DNA of 64,000 nt from assembly GCA_039621445.1 (NCBI GenBank), contig CP154957.1, positions 4,458,504 to 4,522,503 on the forward strand. Reading direction: 5' to 3'. The notes beneath the pieces are model-generated. The model saw only the letters and a program-made list of their open reading frames with translations. It did not search any database and was not told where the DNA came from. Below, one piece after another: positions 42,828-52,509 of the stretch (its first letter is position 1; each line of letters opens with the position of its first letter). This stretch comes from Euglena gracilis (taxonomy: Eukaryota; Euglenida; Euglenophyceae; Euglenales). Both the position numbers and the translations under genes were made by a program.

Positions 42828-43664
42828 GTGCGGTCAATACTGAAGACAAAGACATTCAAAAATCAAACACGTGTTCAACGGAATTCAATGAAAGATGTGT
42901 TGGAAAAAATTTCAAGCTGTCAAGAGGAAGTGGGAGCACAAGGACGTTCAAGACAGACAGCCGAAGCTGGAAAACACCGAGGAACTGCAGGCGCTGGAGT
43001 ACCTGATGGAGCAGGGCCAACACGTCCGTCCGCGGCCGTCGCAACCCTTCCGCCCCCCAGTTCGTCAGAAATTTCCTGTTTTCAACAAAGCTTTTATGAC
43101 GGCCATGGACCCTGGACACTCGTGGTCAGAGCAAAGCGTCAGAGGAGCCATCCAGGGCAAGGCCCATTGGGTCATGGGGACCCATCACAGTCATCAATCA
43201 AGGAAACATTGTCAGGAGCGGGAAAAACAGGTCTGGCAGACTACCCATCCCCCTTCTCATCCCCACCCCTATGGCAGGGGAAATATGACAAGTTCAAAGG
43301 GTTCAGGTCAGGAAGGTGGAAACCCTCCTCAAAACGGCCATGGCGGCCATCTATCTACAGGGCCTGGGGCCCAAGGCTATGGCAGCCATCATTCAAAAGG
43401 GCATGGCGCCCATTCTCAAGGACACAGAACCCAGAATCCCAGCAGGGGACCCCAGTGGGGAGAGGTATGTCCAACTATCCCCCCAGAACCCTCAAAATCA
43501 TTCCCCCCAGGGGAAGCAAACCACAGCCAAGACAGGTGGCATCAAACCCCTCAGAACAATTTCAGCCACGGTGGCTCATCTGGGGAACCAAGAGGGAAAA
43601 AGAAGACACAAGAAAAGTGCTGGAGAGAAGGTCAATGGAGACCAAGAAGGCCAGATGGCCCTGA
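42828..43664 (+). pseudogene. DIRS copy 1 gag-like region
   Basis: 278 codons including DGHGPWTLVVRAKRQRSH and repeated LWQPSFKRAW units also found in copy 2. Low-complexity, basic, proline/glutamine-rich, as expected for a nucleic-acid-binding structural protein. It is disrupted near 43660, where sequence corresponding to copy 2 continues in other frames. Confidence 0.6.
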
Positions 43665-45331
43665 AGGCCAATGGAGGCCATTACAATCAAGATATCAAGG
43701 CCAATGGAGGCCATTTCAAGCAAATTCAGGTGGCCACTGGAGGCCAGTACATTCAAGATATCAGCCCTTGGGGGGGAGGCCCAAGATTGGCTACACCAGG
43801 GCCCCCCCAGAAGGTAATCAGCCCTCACCCCCCAGCATTATATGTACCTCCCCACCACAGACCTTCCCCCATCTTTCAAAAACAGGGGGAAAGCCTGTCT
43901 TTGAGCAGCCCTATGGCAGGGCCAGAGGCAACCCCAGTGATGGGGCAGCCAGGGGAATGGACCCCAGTGATGGGGCAGCCAGGGGAAAGGACCCCAGTGA
44001 TGGGGCCTGTGGAATCCCCAGACACATTATACCCAGGGGTGCCCCGCCCTGCAGGCCAGCATCCCCCATTGGGTCGAGGCAGGAGCCAGCACAGAGGTAT
44101 TAAACCTGATAAGGGAAGGGGTCAGGGCAGATCTTCCCCTCCCCCCTCACATGTCCTTAAAAGTTCCCTTCAAAACTCCCCAAGAAATAAGGACTGCCCA
44201 GAAAATTCTGAATGTGCAGGGGCAACCAGGCAAATCACCCCACAGGAAGCAAAACATTTTGTCCCTTATTTTATCATTTCCAAAAAGGAAGGGGAAAAGA
44301 CCAAGGAAAGACTGATTTCAGATTGTCGACAGTTAAATCTCCATTTCACCCCCCAGAAATTCAGATTGGAACACATGGGAAACATCTTCCTATATCTAAG
44401 AAAAGGTTGGTTCTGTGGAAAAATAGACCTGAAAGATGCATATTTCCACTTAAAACTGCACAGCAGTCTGGAAAAACATGTGTGCATGCAGGTGGGGGGG
44501 GGAAACGTGGCAATTTCAAGCTGCATGCTTTGGTATAAGCAGCCTGCCACAAAAATTTATGACTCTTATGAGAGTCTGGGAAAGAAAATGGAGAAAGGAA
44601 GGCAAGGTAGTTTTCATCTACCTGGACGACATTTTGCTGTTAGCCCCCAGCAAAAAGACTGCAGCCCAACATTTGGCAGAAGTAAAAACAGACCTTTTAC
44701 TGGCAGGTTTCAGATTAAACCTCCCCAAATCCTGTCTGGAACCCACACAGGAATTAAAACATTTGGGCCAATGGATCAATTTGAAAAAGGCCAATTGGAA
44801 ATTCCTCAGGAAAAACTAAAATCCTTAAGAAAGGAGCTAGGCAAAGTGCTCACAGCACAGAAAATGAGCTGCAGAAAACTCAGTTCTATTGTGGGACAAG
44901 TCAGAAGCTATTTAGTTTCAATGCCATTTCTCAGAATTCTGACAGATCAACTTTGCAAAATGGTGGATTTGCACACAAAGTGGGGTTGGGACCACACCCT
45001 GACCATTCCCCAGGGGGTCAAAGATCAAATTGTGGAGTTAAAAGCCTTTTTACAGCCAGGTGTGGGCAGGACATTTCAGTCCCAGGCCTCTCAGGAGCTC
45101 TTTTCGGACAGCAGCACCTGGCAGTGGGGGGGGCTGGACAAAGCTTCAGGCCAAAAGGTGCAGAATTTTTGGAGGGACCTGCATGTCCTTCATATCAATC
45201 AAAAAGAGTTGCAGGCTGCAGTGGAAACAGTAAAGGCACTAGCCAAACCAAAACAAACAATTGTGCTCCACGTGGACAGCCAGGTGGCTGTAAGTTATTT
45301 AACAAAATGGGAGGCAAAAAGCCATACCTAA
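43316..45331 (+). pseudogene. DIRS copy 1 reverse transcriptase and RNase H, frameshifted
   Basis: From about 44215 this frame matches copy 2 (KHFVPYFIISKKEGEKTKER, GKIDLKDAYFHLKLHSSLEK). It leaves the frame at a nine-G run near 44496. The YLDD catalytic box lies in the overlapping frame 44478-44819. The original frame resumes near 44790 through the RNase H segment (FSDSSTWQWGG) and ends prematurely at 45331 where one G of a run is missing. Upstream of about 44180 this frame is not the gag frame. Confidence 0.8.
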
Positions 45332-46664
45332 ATTCCATCTTAAAACCCCTGCTGTATCATTGCCAAGAAAAGCAAATCAATTTGCAGGTGGTTTGGGTTC
45401 CCACAAAGGAGCAATTGGCAGACTCCCTGACCAGGGAGCAAAAGGACCCAGGGGATTATACCCTAAACCTAAACATCTTTAACCAAATTCTTCAGTTTTT
45501 CAGAAAGGAAATCACCCCAGAGGTGGACATGTTTTGCACACCCAGCAACAAAAAATTCCCCAAGTTTGTTTGTCGATACCCCCACCAAGGGGCTTTGCTG
45601 GTGGATGCCTTGAAGGCAGATTTGAGGGGCCTCCCCCCAGTTTATGCAAACCCCCCCTGGAGCATCATTCCCCAATGGGTTCAGAGATTAATGTTAAACC
45701 CAGACCTAATTTGTCTGTTGATCGTACCCCACTGGGCCTCGACATCATGGTGGCGCCAATTAATGTCAATCAGGCAGCCAGGCAGCAAGGTTTTGCTAGT
45801 ACCCCCCCAAGTGGGGTCTGTTCACCAACTGCTGGGGGGAGGAGATGCCCCCCCCAAGGTGGAATTTGGCCTGCTTGATTGTGTCAGGCAAATATTACAA
45901 TCCCAGAAAGTTTCGATGTCCAGTATCGATACTTACAAAAAAAATCTGGGAAATGTCAAAAGATATGACTCAGCCTTCAGGACTTTGATGGGCCAATTGC
46001 TGCACAAAGGGGTGCCCCTGCAGGACTGCACAGTCCACAAGATGGCCGAGGCCATCCTTGATCTGGCTGCCCACAGCCTCAACACTGCACGAAATGCATA
46101 TGCAGCAGTTTTATTACTCCCAGGGTTTGGGTCATTGAGGTTTTCCCCTCTTTTGTCTCCATTGAAAAGGAAGTGGAATTCCAATGTCTGCAAGTATGCC
46201 CATTTCTGGGACCCCACTGATTTCTTAGAAAACATCATCAGGAAATACAAACCCCTCTCAGACCTGTATGTGAAAGAGCTCAGAAACAGACTCATCATCT
46301 GTTGGAGGCTGTTGGCCCTCCACAGGGGGGTTGATTTAGCCAGGACACAGCGAAAAATCAGTTTCGTGGCAGAAAAAGTTTTCATTTTATTGCAAAGGAA
46401 AGGGTGGCAATTCCCAAGATGGAAGGAGATTTTGAATTTGCCACACACCCCCCTCATCAGCCCCTGGCATTTATTGAAAGAATATGTGGAAAGGACAGCC
46501 CACATGGTTGGAAACAAAAATAATTTGTTATGGTCTTTGGATGGTAAAACACCTTTGACATCAGAAAGGGTGAATTCCCTTACCAGAGAAATTCTGCAAG
46601 AGGGGGGGGGTGGACACCACCCATTGGAAACCCCACAGCACCAGAGGGGCTGGGGTTTTATGGT
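44953..46664 (+). pseudogene. DIRS copy 1 RNase H end, methyltransferase-like and tyrosine recombinase, truncated
   Basis: Within a long frame running to 47217, the true element part includes WVPTKEQLADSLTREQK (RNase H end) and YANPPWSIIPQWVQ with VPHWASTSWWRQL (methyltransferase-like domain, NPPW motif intact and in frame here). The recombinase core-binding region follows continuously, and the catalytic HRGVDLAR arginine is present. An extra G at about 46603 shifts the frame before the H-x-x-R box, and the gene is cut before the tyrosine. The rest of the open frame reads into copy 2's terminal repeat. Confidence 0.8.
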
Positions 46665-46800
46665 GACCATTCGGGCTCCGCACTGCGAGATGGTGAGGTC
46701 CTGCTTTCCTTGCCGGCTGTTCTGTTCTGTGTTTGTGCGTGCGCGGGGGGTGCTTCTTACTGCTTTTTGTTGCCGGAGTTGGCTGATCCTAATTCTGCCC
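46665..46800 (+). repeat. DIRS left inverted terminal repeat, copy 2
   Basis: Begins ACCATTCGGGCTCCGCACTG at 46666. From GGTCCTGCTTTCC to GCCGGAGTTGGC it is the inverted complement of 51166-51266. The first 33 bases are complemented only at 50843-50875. Confidence 0.9.
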
Positions 46801-47020
46801 TTCGACCTCAAGGAGAAAGAGTTTTACTACTACGAGTTCAAGTGGAATTGCTTTTCGAGGAGTACTACCTTCCCGAGAACCAATACTTTTACCAACTGGT
46901 GGACCGAACTTTCTTCGGAACTTCAACTTCCTGAAGGAAGAATTCAACGCCTCGAGTTCAACTGGAACAAGAAATTCAAAGAACAGAAACACAGATATCA
47001 ACAAAGGACTTCCATGAAGA

Positions 47021-50000
47021 ATGAATTTCAAAGAAACTCTGAATTTCAAGAAGAACTGCAAAGAACTTCCAAGAAGTCAACTGAAGCTGGGGAAGGTGAA
47101 GTCACAGCAGCAGCTGCAGAAGGAGATGAGGCGGCAGCAGCACGTCAGTCCGTGGCCATCGCAACCCCCCCACCCCCCAGCAAATCAAAGATTTCAGACT
47201 CCCCCCATTCAAAATGATGGCCATGGACCATGGACAACTGTGGTCAGGAAGAGAAGACACAGGGAGACTACCATCACAGGTCCAACAGACTCCACCCCTT
47301 TTTCTCAGTTCCTCCCCTTCCAGGGGAAGAAGCAAAGGCTATGGCAGCCTCTCAAGGGAGATCAGAAATCCAAAGGATTCAAATCACAATCAAGGCTATG
47401 GCAGCCATCATTCAACAGGGCCTGGGGCCCAGAATCAAGGCTATGGCAGCCATTATTCAAGAGGGCAATGGGCCCAGGGGCGAGGCTATGGCAGCCAGTA
47501 CCCCAGCCTGGAGAGATCCCATTGGGGAAAGGTATGTCCAACCTCCCAGGAGCAGCAAGCCAATGCCAAATACAGGCCATGGTGGCCTATACTGGGAACC
47601 CAGAAGGACAGAGAAGAGGAAGTCCTGGAAAGAAGGCCAATGGAGGCCAAGCAGGCCTGTGTGCCACTGGCAGCCAGATGGAGGCAAATGGACAGAGAAG
47701 TCCTGGAGAAAAGGCCAATGGGGGCCAAGCACGCCTGAGTGCCTCTGGAGGCCAAAGGGCCCTGAAGGCAAGTGGTGGCCAAAACCATCAAGACCACATC
47801 AGCCCTTGGGGGGGAGGCCCAAGATTGGCTCAGGCAGGCCCCCCCCAGAAGATAATCAGCCCAGCATTATATGTACCACCCCACCACAGACCTTCCCCCA
47901 TCATTCCAAAACAGGGGGAAAGCCTGTCTTTGAAAAGTCCTATGGCAGGGCCAGCTGCAGCCCCAGTGATGGGGCACCCAGAGGGGCCCCCAGTGATGGG
48001 GCAGCCCAGGGGAAGGACCCCTGTGATGGGGCCTGTGGAATCCCCAGATACATTACACCCAGGGGTGCCCCCCTACAAGGCCCTGCAGGCCAGTATCCCC
48101 CATTGGGTCAAGGCAGGAGCCAGCAGAGAGGTATTAAACCTGATAAGGGACGGGGTTATGGCAGATCTCCCCCTCCCCCCTCAGATGTCATTAAAAGTTC
48201 CCTTCAAGACACCCCAAGAAATAATGACTGCCCAAAAAATTCTGAGGGAATACGAATGTGCAGGGGCAACCAGGCAAATCCACCCAGAGGAGGCAAAACA
48301 TTTTGTCCCTTATTTCATCCTTTCCAAAAAAGAGGGGGGAAAGACAAAAGAAAGATTAATCTCAGATTGTCGACAGTTAAATCTCCACTTCACCCCCCAG
48401 AAGTTCAGACTGGAACACATGGGAAACATTTTCCCATACCTCAGAAAAGGATGGTTCTGTGGAAAAATAGATCTGAAAGATGCTTATTTTCACCTAAAAC
48501 TGCACAGCAGCCTGGAAAAACATGTCTGCATGCAAGTGGGGGGGGAAACTTGGCAGTTTCAAGCTGCATGTTTTGGCATCAGCAGCCTGCCACAAAAGTT
48601 TATGACTCTTATGAGAGTCTGGGAAAGGAAGTGGAGAAAGGAGGGAAAGGTAGTTTTCATCTACCTAGACGACATTTTGCTGTTAGCCCCCAGCAAAAAG
48701 ACTGCAGCCCAACATTTGGCAGAAATAAAGCAGGACCTTTTATTGGCAGGTTTCAGATTAAACCTCCCCAAATCCTGTCTGGAACCCACACAGGAGATAA
48801 AACATTTGGGCCAGTGGGTCAATTTGAAAAAGGGCCAGCTGGAAATCCCACAGGAAAAACTAAAATCCTTAAGAAAGGAGCTGGGAAAAGTGCTCACAGC
48901 ACAAAAAATGAGCTGCAGAAAACTCAGCTCCATTGTGGGGCAGGTCAGAAGCTATTTAGTCTCCATGCCATTTCTCAGAATGCTGACAGATCAACTTTGC
49001 AAAATGGTGGATTTGCACACAAAGTGGGGTTGGGACCACACCCTAACCATTCCCCAGGGGGTCAAAGATCAAATTGTGGAGTTAAAAGCGTTTTTGCAGC
49101 CAGGTGTGGGCAGAGCCTTTCAATCCCAGGCCTCTCAGGATCTGTTTTCAGACAGCAGCACCTGGCAGTGGGGGGGGCTGGACAAAAACTCAGGCCAAAA
49201 AGTGCAGGATTTTTGGAGGGACCTGCACATCCTTCACATCAACCAAAAAGAATTGATGTCAGCAGTGGAGACAGTAAAAAGTCTGGCAAAACCAAAACAA
49301 ACCATAATGCTTCATGTGGACAGCCAAGTGGCTGTAAGTTATCTAACAAAATGGGGAGGCAAAAAGCCCTACCTAAATTACATTTTAAAACCCCTGCTGT
49401 ATCATTGCCAAGACAAGCAAATCAATTTGCAGGTGGTTTGGGTTCCCACAAAAGAGCAATTGGCAGACTCCCTGACCAGGGAGCAAAAGGACCCAGGGGA
49501 TTATACCCTAAACCTAAACATCTTTCACCAAATTCTGAAATTTTTCAGACAGGACATTACCCCAGAGGTGGACATGTTTTGCACACCCAGCAACAAAAAA
49601 TTCCCCAAGTTTGTTTGTCGATACCCCCACCAAGGGGCTTTGCTGGTGGATGCCTTGAAGGCAGATTTGAGGGGCCTCCCCCCAGTTTATGCAAACCCCC
49701 CCTGGAGCATCATTCCCCAATGGGTTCAGAGATTAATGGTAAACCCAGACCTGACTGTTGATCGTACCCCACTGGGCTTCAACATCATGGTGGCGCCAAT
49801 TAATGGCAATCAGAAAGCCAGGCAGCAAAGTTTTGTTGGTACCCCCCCAATGGGGTCTATTCACCAACTGCTGGGGGGAGGAGATGCCCCCCCCAAGGTG
49901 GAAATTGGCCTGCTTGATTGTGTCAGGCAAATATTACAATCCCAGAAAGTTTCGATGTCCAGTATCGACACTTACATAAAAAATCTGGGAAATGTCAAGA

Positions 50001-50260
50001 GATATGACTCAGCCTTCAGGACATTGGTGGGCCAATTGTTGCACAAAGGGGTGCCCCTGCAGGACTGCACAGTCCACAAGATGGCCGAGGCCATCCTTGA
50101 TTTGACTGCCCACAGCCTCAACACTGCACGAAATGCATATGCAGCAGTTTTATTACTCCCAGGGTTTGGGCTCATTGAGGTTTTCCCCTCTTTTGTCTCC
50201 ATTGAAAAGGAAGTGGAGTTCCAATGTCTGCAAGTATGCCCATTTCTGGGACCCCACTGA
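47021..50260 (+). CDS. DIRS copy 2 polyprotein: gag-like, RT, RNase H, methyltransferase-like
   Basis: 1079 codons. Residues 1-330 are low complexity with LWQP and ANGGQA repeats (gag-like). A WVKAGASREVLNLIRDG segment precedes the reverse transcriptase, whose catalytic aspartates lie in KIDLKDAYF (about 484) and YLDD (about 548-551). RNase H follows with FSDSSTWQW (about 709), KELMSAVETV, HVDSQVAVSYL and WVPTKEQLADSL (about 806). The methyltransferase-like NPPW motif is near 892. A 5-base and a 1-base deletion relative to copy 1 replace about 34 residues after it with an out-of-frame segment. The recombinase N-terminal region begins near 960 and is cut off by a one-base insertion at about 50170. 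Confidence 0.85.
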   Translation: MNFKETLNFKKNCKELPRSQLKLGKVKSQQQLQKEMRRQQHVSPWPSQPPHPPANQRFQTPPIQNDGHGPWTTVVRKRRHRETTITGPTDSTPFSQFLPFQGKKQRLWQPLKGDQKSKGFKSQSRLWQPSFNRAWGPESRLWQPLFKRAMGPGARLWQPVPQPGEIPLGKGMSNLPGAASQCQIQAMVAYTGNPEGQRRGSPGKKANGGQAGLCATGSQMEANGQRSPGEKANGGQARLSASGGQRALKASGGQNHQDHISPWGGGPRLAQAGPPQKIISPALYVPPHHRPSPIIPKQGESLSLKSPMAGPAAAPVMGHPEGPPVMGQPRGRTPVMGPVESPDTLHPGVPPYKALQASIPHWVKAGASREVLNLIRDGVMADLPLPPQMSLKVPFKTPQEIMTAQKILREYECAGATRQIHPEEAKHFVPYFILSKKEGGKTKERLISDCRQLNLHFTPQKFRLEHMGNIFPYLRKGWFCGKIDLKDAYFHLKLHSSLEKHVCMQVGGETWQFQAACFGISSLPQKFMTLMRVWERKWRKEGKVVFIYLDDILLLAPSKKTAAQHLAEIKQDLLLAGFRLNLPKSCLEPTQEIKHLGQWVNLKKGQLEIPQEKLKSLRKELGKVLTAQKMSCRKLSSIVGQVRSYLVSMPFLRMLTDQLCKMVDLHTKWGWDHTLTIPQGVKDQIVELKAFLQPGVGRAFQSQASQDLFSDSSTWQWGGLDKNSGQKVQDFWRDLHILHINQKELMSAVETVKSLAKPKQTIMLHVDSQVAVSYLTKWGGKKPYLNYILKPLLYHCQDKQINLQVVWVPTKEQLADSLTREQKDPGDYTLNLNIFHQILKFFRQDITPEVDMFCTPSNKKFPKFVCRYPHQGALLVDALKADLRGLPPVYANPPWSIIPQWVQRLMVNPDLTVDRTPLGFNIMVAPINGNQKARQQSFVGTPPMGSIHQLLGGGDAPPKVEIGLLDCVRQILQSQKVSMSSIDTYIKNLGNVKRYDSAFRTLVGQLLHKGVPLQDCTVHKMAEAILDLTAHSLNTARNAYAAVLLLPGFGLIEVFPSFVSIEKEVEFQCLQVCPFLGPH

Positions 50261-51347
50261 TTTCTTAGAAAACATCATCAGGAAATCCAAACCCCTCTCA
50301 GACCTGTCTGTGAAAGAGCTCAGAAACAGACTCATCATCTGTTGGAGGCTGTTAGCCCTCCACAGGGGGGTTGATTTAGCCAGGACACAGCGAAAAATCA
50401 GTTTCGTGGCAGAAAAAATTTTCATTTTATTGCAAAGGAAAGGGTGGCAATTCCCAAGATGGGAGGAGATTTTGAATTTGCCACACACCCCCCTCATCAG
50501 CCCCTGGCATTTATTGAAAGAATATGTGGAAAGGACAGCCCACATGGTTGGACACAAAAATAATTTGTTATGGTCTTTGGATGGTAAAAGACCTTTGACA
50601 TCAGAAAGGGTGAATTCCCTTACCAAAGAAATTCTGCAAGAGGGGGGGGTGGACACCACCCATTGGAAACCCCACAGCACCAGAGGGGCTGGGGTCTTAT
50701 GGTGGAAAAATGCTGGTTTGCAAGTGGAGGAAGTCCAGCAGCTGGGTCAGTGGAAAAATTTTGGGGCCTTCCAAGCCCATTATTTGCGACTTGGGGTCGT
50801 ATCAAAAATTCAAAATATTATGGCCCAAAGGGGGGTGCACAGTACCTCACCATCTCGCAGTGCGGAGCCCGAATGGTCTCGGACTCCCACCACAGAGGAA
50901 GGGGGAGGAAGGGACCAAGAGGGCGAAGCACAAGAAGATGGTGAGCCCAACCCTCCCACCCAAAAAATCAGCAGAAAAAGAAAGACATCCCAACCAGAAA
51001 GGGGACCCCCGACCAAGCAGCCCCAACCACCCACCCAGGAACACACCAGAAAGAGACAACCATCCCCATCGAGGGGGGGGCCCCCCACCAAGCGACCATG
51101 GGAGGGGGGGGGGGGGGGCGGGGCCACGACGGTTCAGCTTCGCCAAGGTGTCGGAGGAGGCCTCATCATCGCCAACTCCGGCAACAAAGGCGCAGTAAGA
51201 AGCACCCCCCGCGCACGCACAAACACAGAACAGAACAGCCGGCAAGGAAAGCAGGACCCCACCATCTTCTTGTGCTTCGCCCCCTTGGTCCCTTCCTCCC
51301 CCTTCCTCTGTCGTCGGAGTCCGACTGTCCAGCAGGGGGGGGAATAA
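50133..51347 (+). CDS. DIRS copy 2 tyrosine recombinase
   Basis: 404 codons in a frame overlapping the end of the polyprotein. Catalytic residues are visible: Arg about 78 in ALHRGVDLAR, His about 181 and Arg about 184 in KPHSTRGAG, the LGQW segment near 206, and Tyr about 217 in FQAHYLRLG, giving the R-H-R-Y set of tyrosine recombinases. It would integrate the circular DNA copy. The C-terminal 180 residues are basic and proline-rich, read through the internal complementary region and right terminal repeat, and may not be functional. A one-base difference from copy 1 at about 50170 separates it from its N-terminal domain. Confidence 0.85.
   Translation: MHMQQFYYSQGLGSLRFSPLLSPLKRKWSSNVCKYAHFWDPTDFLENIIRKSKPLSDLSVKELRNRLIICWRLLALHRGVDLARTQRKISFVAEKIFILLQRKGWQFPRWEEILNLPHTPLISPWHLLKEYVERTAHMVGHKNNLLWSLDGKRPLTSERVNSLTKEILQEGGVDTTHWKPHSTRGAGVLWWKNAGLQVEEVQQLGQWKNFGAFQAHYLRLGVVSKIQNIMAQRGVHSTSPSRSAEPEWSRTPTTEEGGGRDQEGEAQEDGEPNPPTQKISRKRKTSQPERGPPTKQPQPPTQEHTRKRQPSPSRGGPPTKRPWEGGGGGGATTVQLRQGVGGGLIIANSGNKGAVRSTPRARTNTEQNSRQGKQDPTIFLCFAPLVPSSPFLCRRSPTVQQGGE
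50843..50945 (+). repeat. DIRS internal complementary region
   Basis: The first 33 bases are the exact complement of the left end (46666-46698). The next 68 bases are the complement of the right end (51263-51324) with few mismatches. The junction CGAATGGT/CTCGGACTCC equals the joined ends of a circle. It templates completion of the unequal termini in the DIRS replication model. Confidence 0.9.
51160..51325 (-). repeat. DIRS right inverted terminal repeat
   Basis: 51166-51266 is the inverted complement of 46693-46785. The outer extension ACCATCTTCTTGTGCTTCGC...CGGAGTCCGA is the complement of the second half of the internal region. Confidence 0.9.
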
Positions 51348-51802
51348 TTGATATCGGAGGCCTTCGGGAAAATTGCGGAAATTGCGGAAAAATTGATATC
51401 GGGTATACACATTTCTGTCTGAGGGGACCTAGAAATTTTTTCAATTGTGAGGTTCAGAACACCGCAACACCCACGTCGATGCATGCGAGCACAAATCAAC
51501 ACGCTTGATGTTTTTTGAACAGGTGGGACGCACCCAATCCTGTGACCAGTTGTCACCTGTGAGAAAAATTGGTAAACTGGGGGGGGGGAACAACAAAACA
51601 CAATAGCTGTTGATCCATTTGAAGAATGGCTTGAACTCATTGCATCTTCCATCTTCGGTGGTGGGAAAAAAATTCTGCGGAAAAAATGGGAAAAAATTGC
51701 GGAAATTGCGGAAAAATTGCGGAAAATTGCGGAAAATTGCGGAAATTGCGGAAAATTGCGGAAATTGCGGAAAAATTGCGGATATCAATCCCTCCCCCCC
51801 TG
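51333..51802. mobile_element. MITE family C copy 1, CAGGGG termini, 7-bp target duplication
   Basis: 470 bp. The left end is CAGGGGGGGGAATAATTGATATCGG-like (about 24 bp) and the right end its complement. Perfect 7-bp duplication TGTCCAG (51326-51332, 51803-51809). Subterminal arrays of GCGGAAATTGCGGAAAAATT occur at both sides. The central 230 bp is shared with 59801-60311. It sits one base beyond the DIRS right end. Confidence 0.9.
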
Positions 51803-51809
51803 TGTCCAG

Positions 51810-52500
51810 GCAAAAAGATGCCTGGACAGTCCCTTCCCCTGGAGAATGCAAAAATGAACGCAAAAAAGCTCCGCACCAGGAGTGACGAAGAGGCAAACAT
51901 TCTCATTCTTTCAAACATCGCATGGTGGCCGGTCTTGCCAGGATTTGTGGGGATTCGTCTGGATTGTCGGAACCCGCTCAAAAACATTGTCTTGTCGGGA
52001 TTTTGTCACGAACAACAATGCAGCAAGCGAAAAACCACCAAATGTAGTTCGATTTTTTCTCAATGTTTCTAATCAGCTGAGGGCACAATGCTTCCAAGCT
52101 CCTGACGACCGATATTGTCAGAACTGGTAAAAGGGAAAGAAAACGATGGGGAAAGAAATATAGAAAAAAGCAAACAATTCAACAGAAGTCGTCGTTCTCA
52201 GACACCAGCGCGTCGATGACCAAAACTGTTACCAACACATAGGACAGGCTGGTCAGGAAAGCCACAAGTTGGGGTCAGGGAGACAGAAAGAGTGTGGACG
52301 GACCAATCACGGCCGTATTGTTTGGTGACGTCTCCGTGCAGGCCCCGGGTTCGGCTCAAGAAGAAGCCTTCGCATCCCGGCAGACCGGCATGGCTACAGC
52401 TCGTCAGACACTTCCACCAGAATCAGGGTTCGATATTGGGCACGTGGGGGGGTTTCTGGGATCTGGACCAGGAGGAGGGAGGTCCCCCACCCACCCACCG
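51810..52500. other. Mostly featureless; weak exon candidate at 52290-52420
   Basis: A plus frame reads MDGPITAVLFGDVSVQAPGS and AQEEAFASRQTGMATARQTL with moderate bias and no clean splice pair. CAGGGTTCGATATTGGGCAC at 52424 is another TTCGATAT motif. Confidence 0.3.
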
Positions 52501-52509
52501 GGGGGAGGG

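Larger units (their letters stand above)
42657..46664 (+). mobile_element. DIRS-like retrotransposon, copy 1, 3'-truncated
   Basis: It starts with the same ACCATTCGGGCTCCGCACTG terminus as copy 2. It carries gag-like, reverse transcriptase, RNase H, methyltransferase-like and tyrosine recombinase regions in order. It stops inside the recombinase gene at TTTTATGGTG, exactly where copy 2 begins. No internal complementary region or right terminus of its own follows. Frameshifts relative to copy 2 fall mostly in G runs (near 44496, 44790, 45312 and 46603). Confidence 0.9.
46665..51325 (+). mobile_element. DIRS-like retrotransposon, copy 2, structurally complete
   Basis: 4.66 kb. Left and right terminal repeats are inverted copies over about 95 bp. 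Their unequal outer extensions are both represented, complemented and joined, in an internal region at 50843-50945. That circular-junction layout defines DIRS elements, which replicate through a circular intermediate and integrate by tyrosine recombinase without target duplications. Domains run gag, reverse transcriptase, RNase H, methyltransferase-like, tyrosine recombinase. It lies inside copy 1's recombinase gene. Confidence 0.92.

Noticed and set aside
46665-47217. C-terminal extension of the copy 1 recombinase into copy 2
   Set aside because: The frame simply reads through the terminal repeat and start of copy 2, and the join is an insertion junction.
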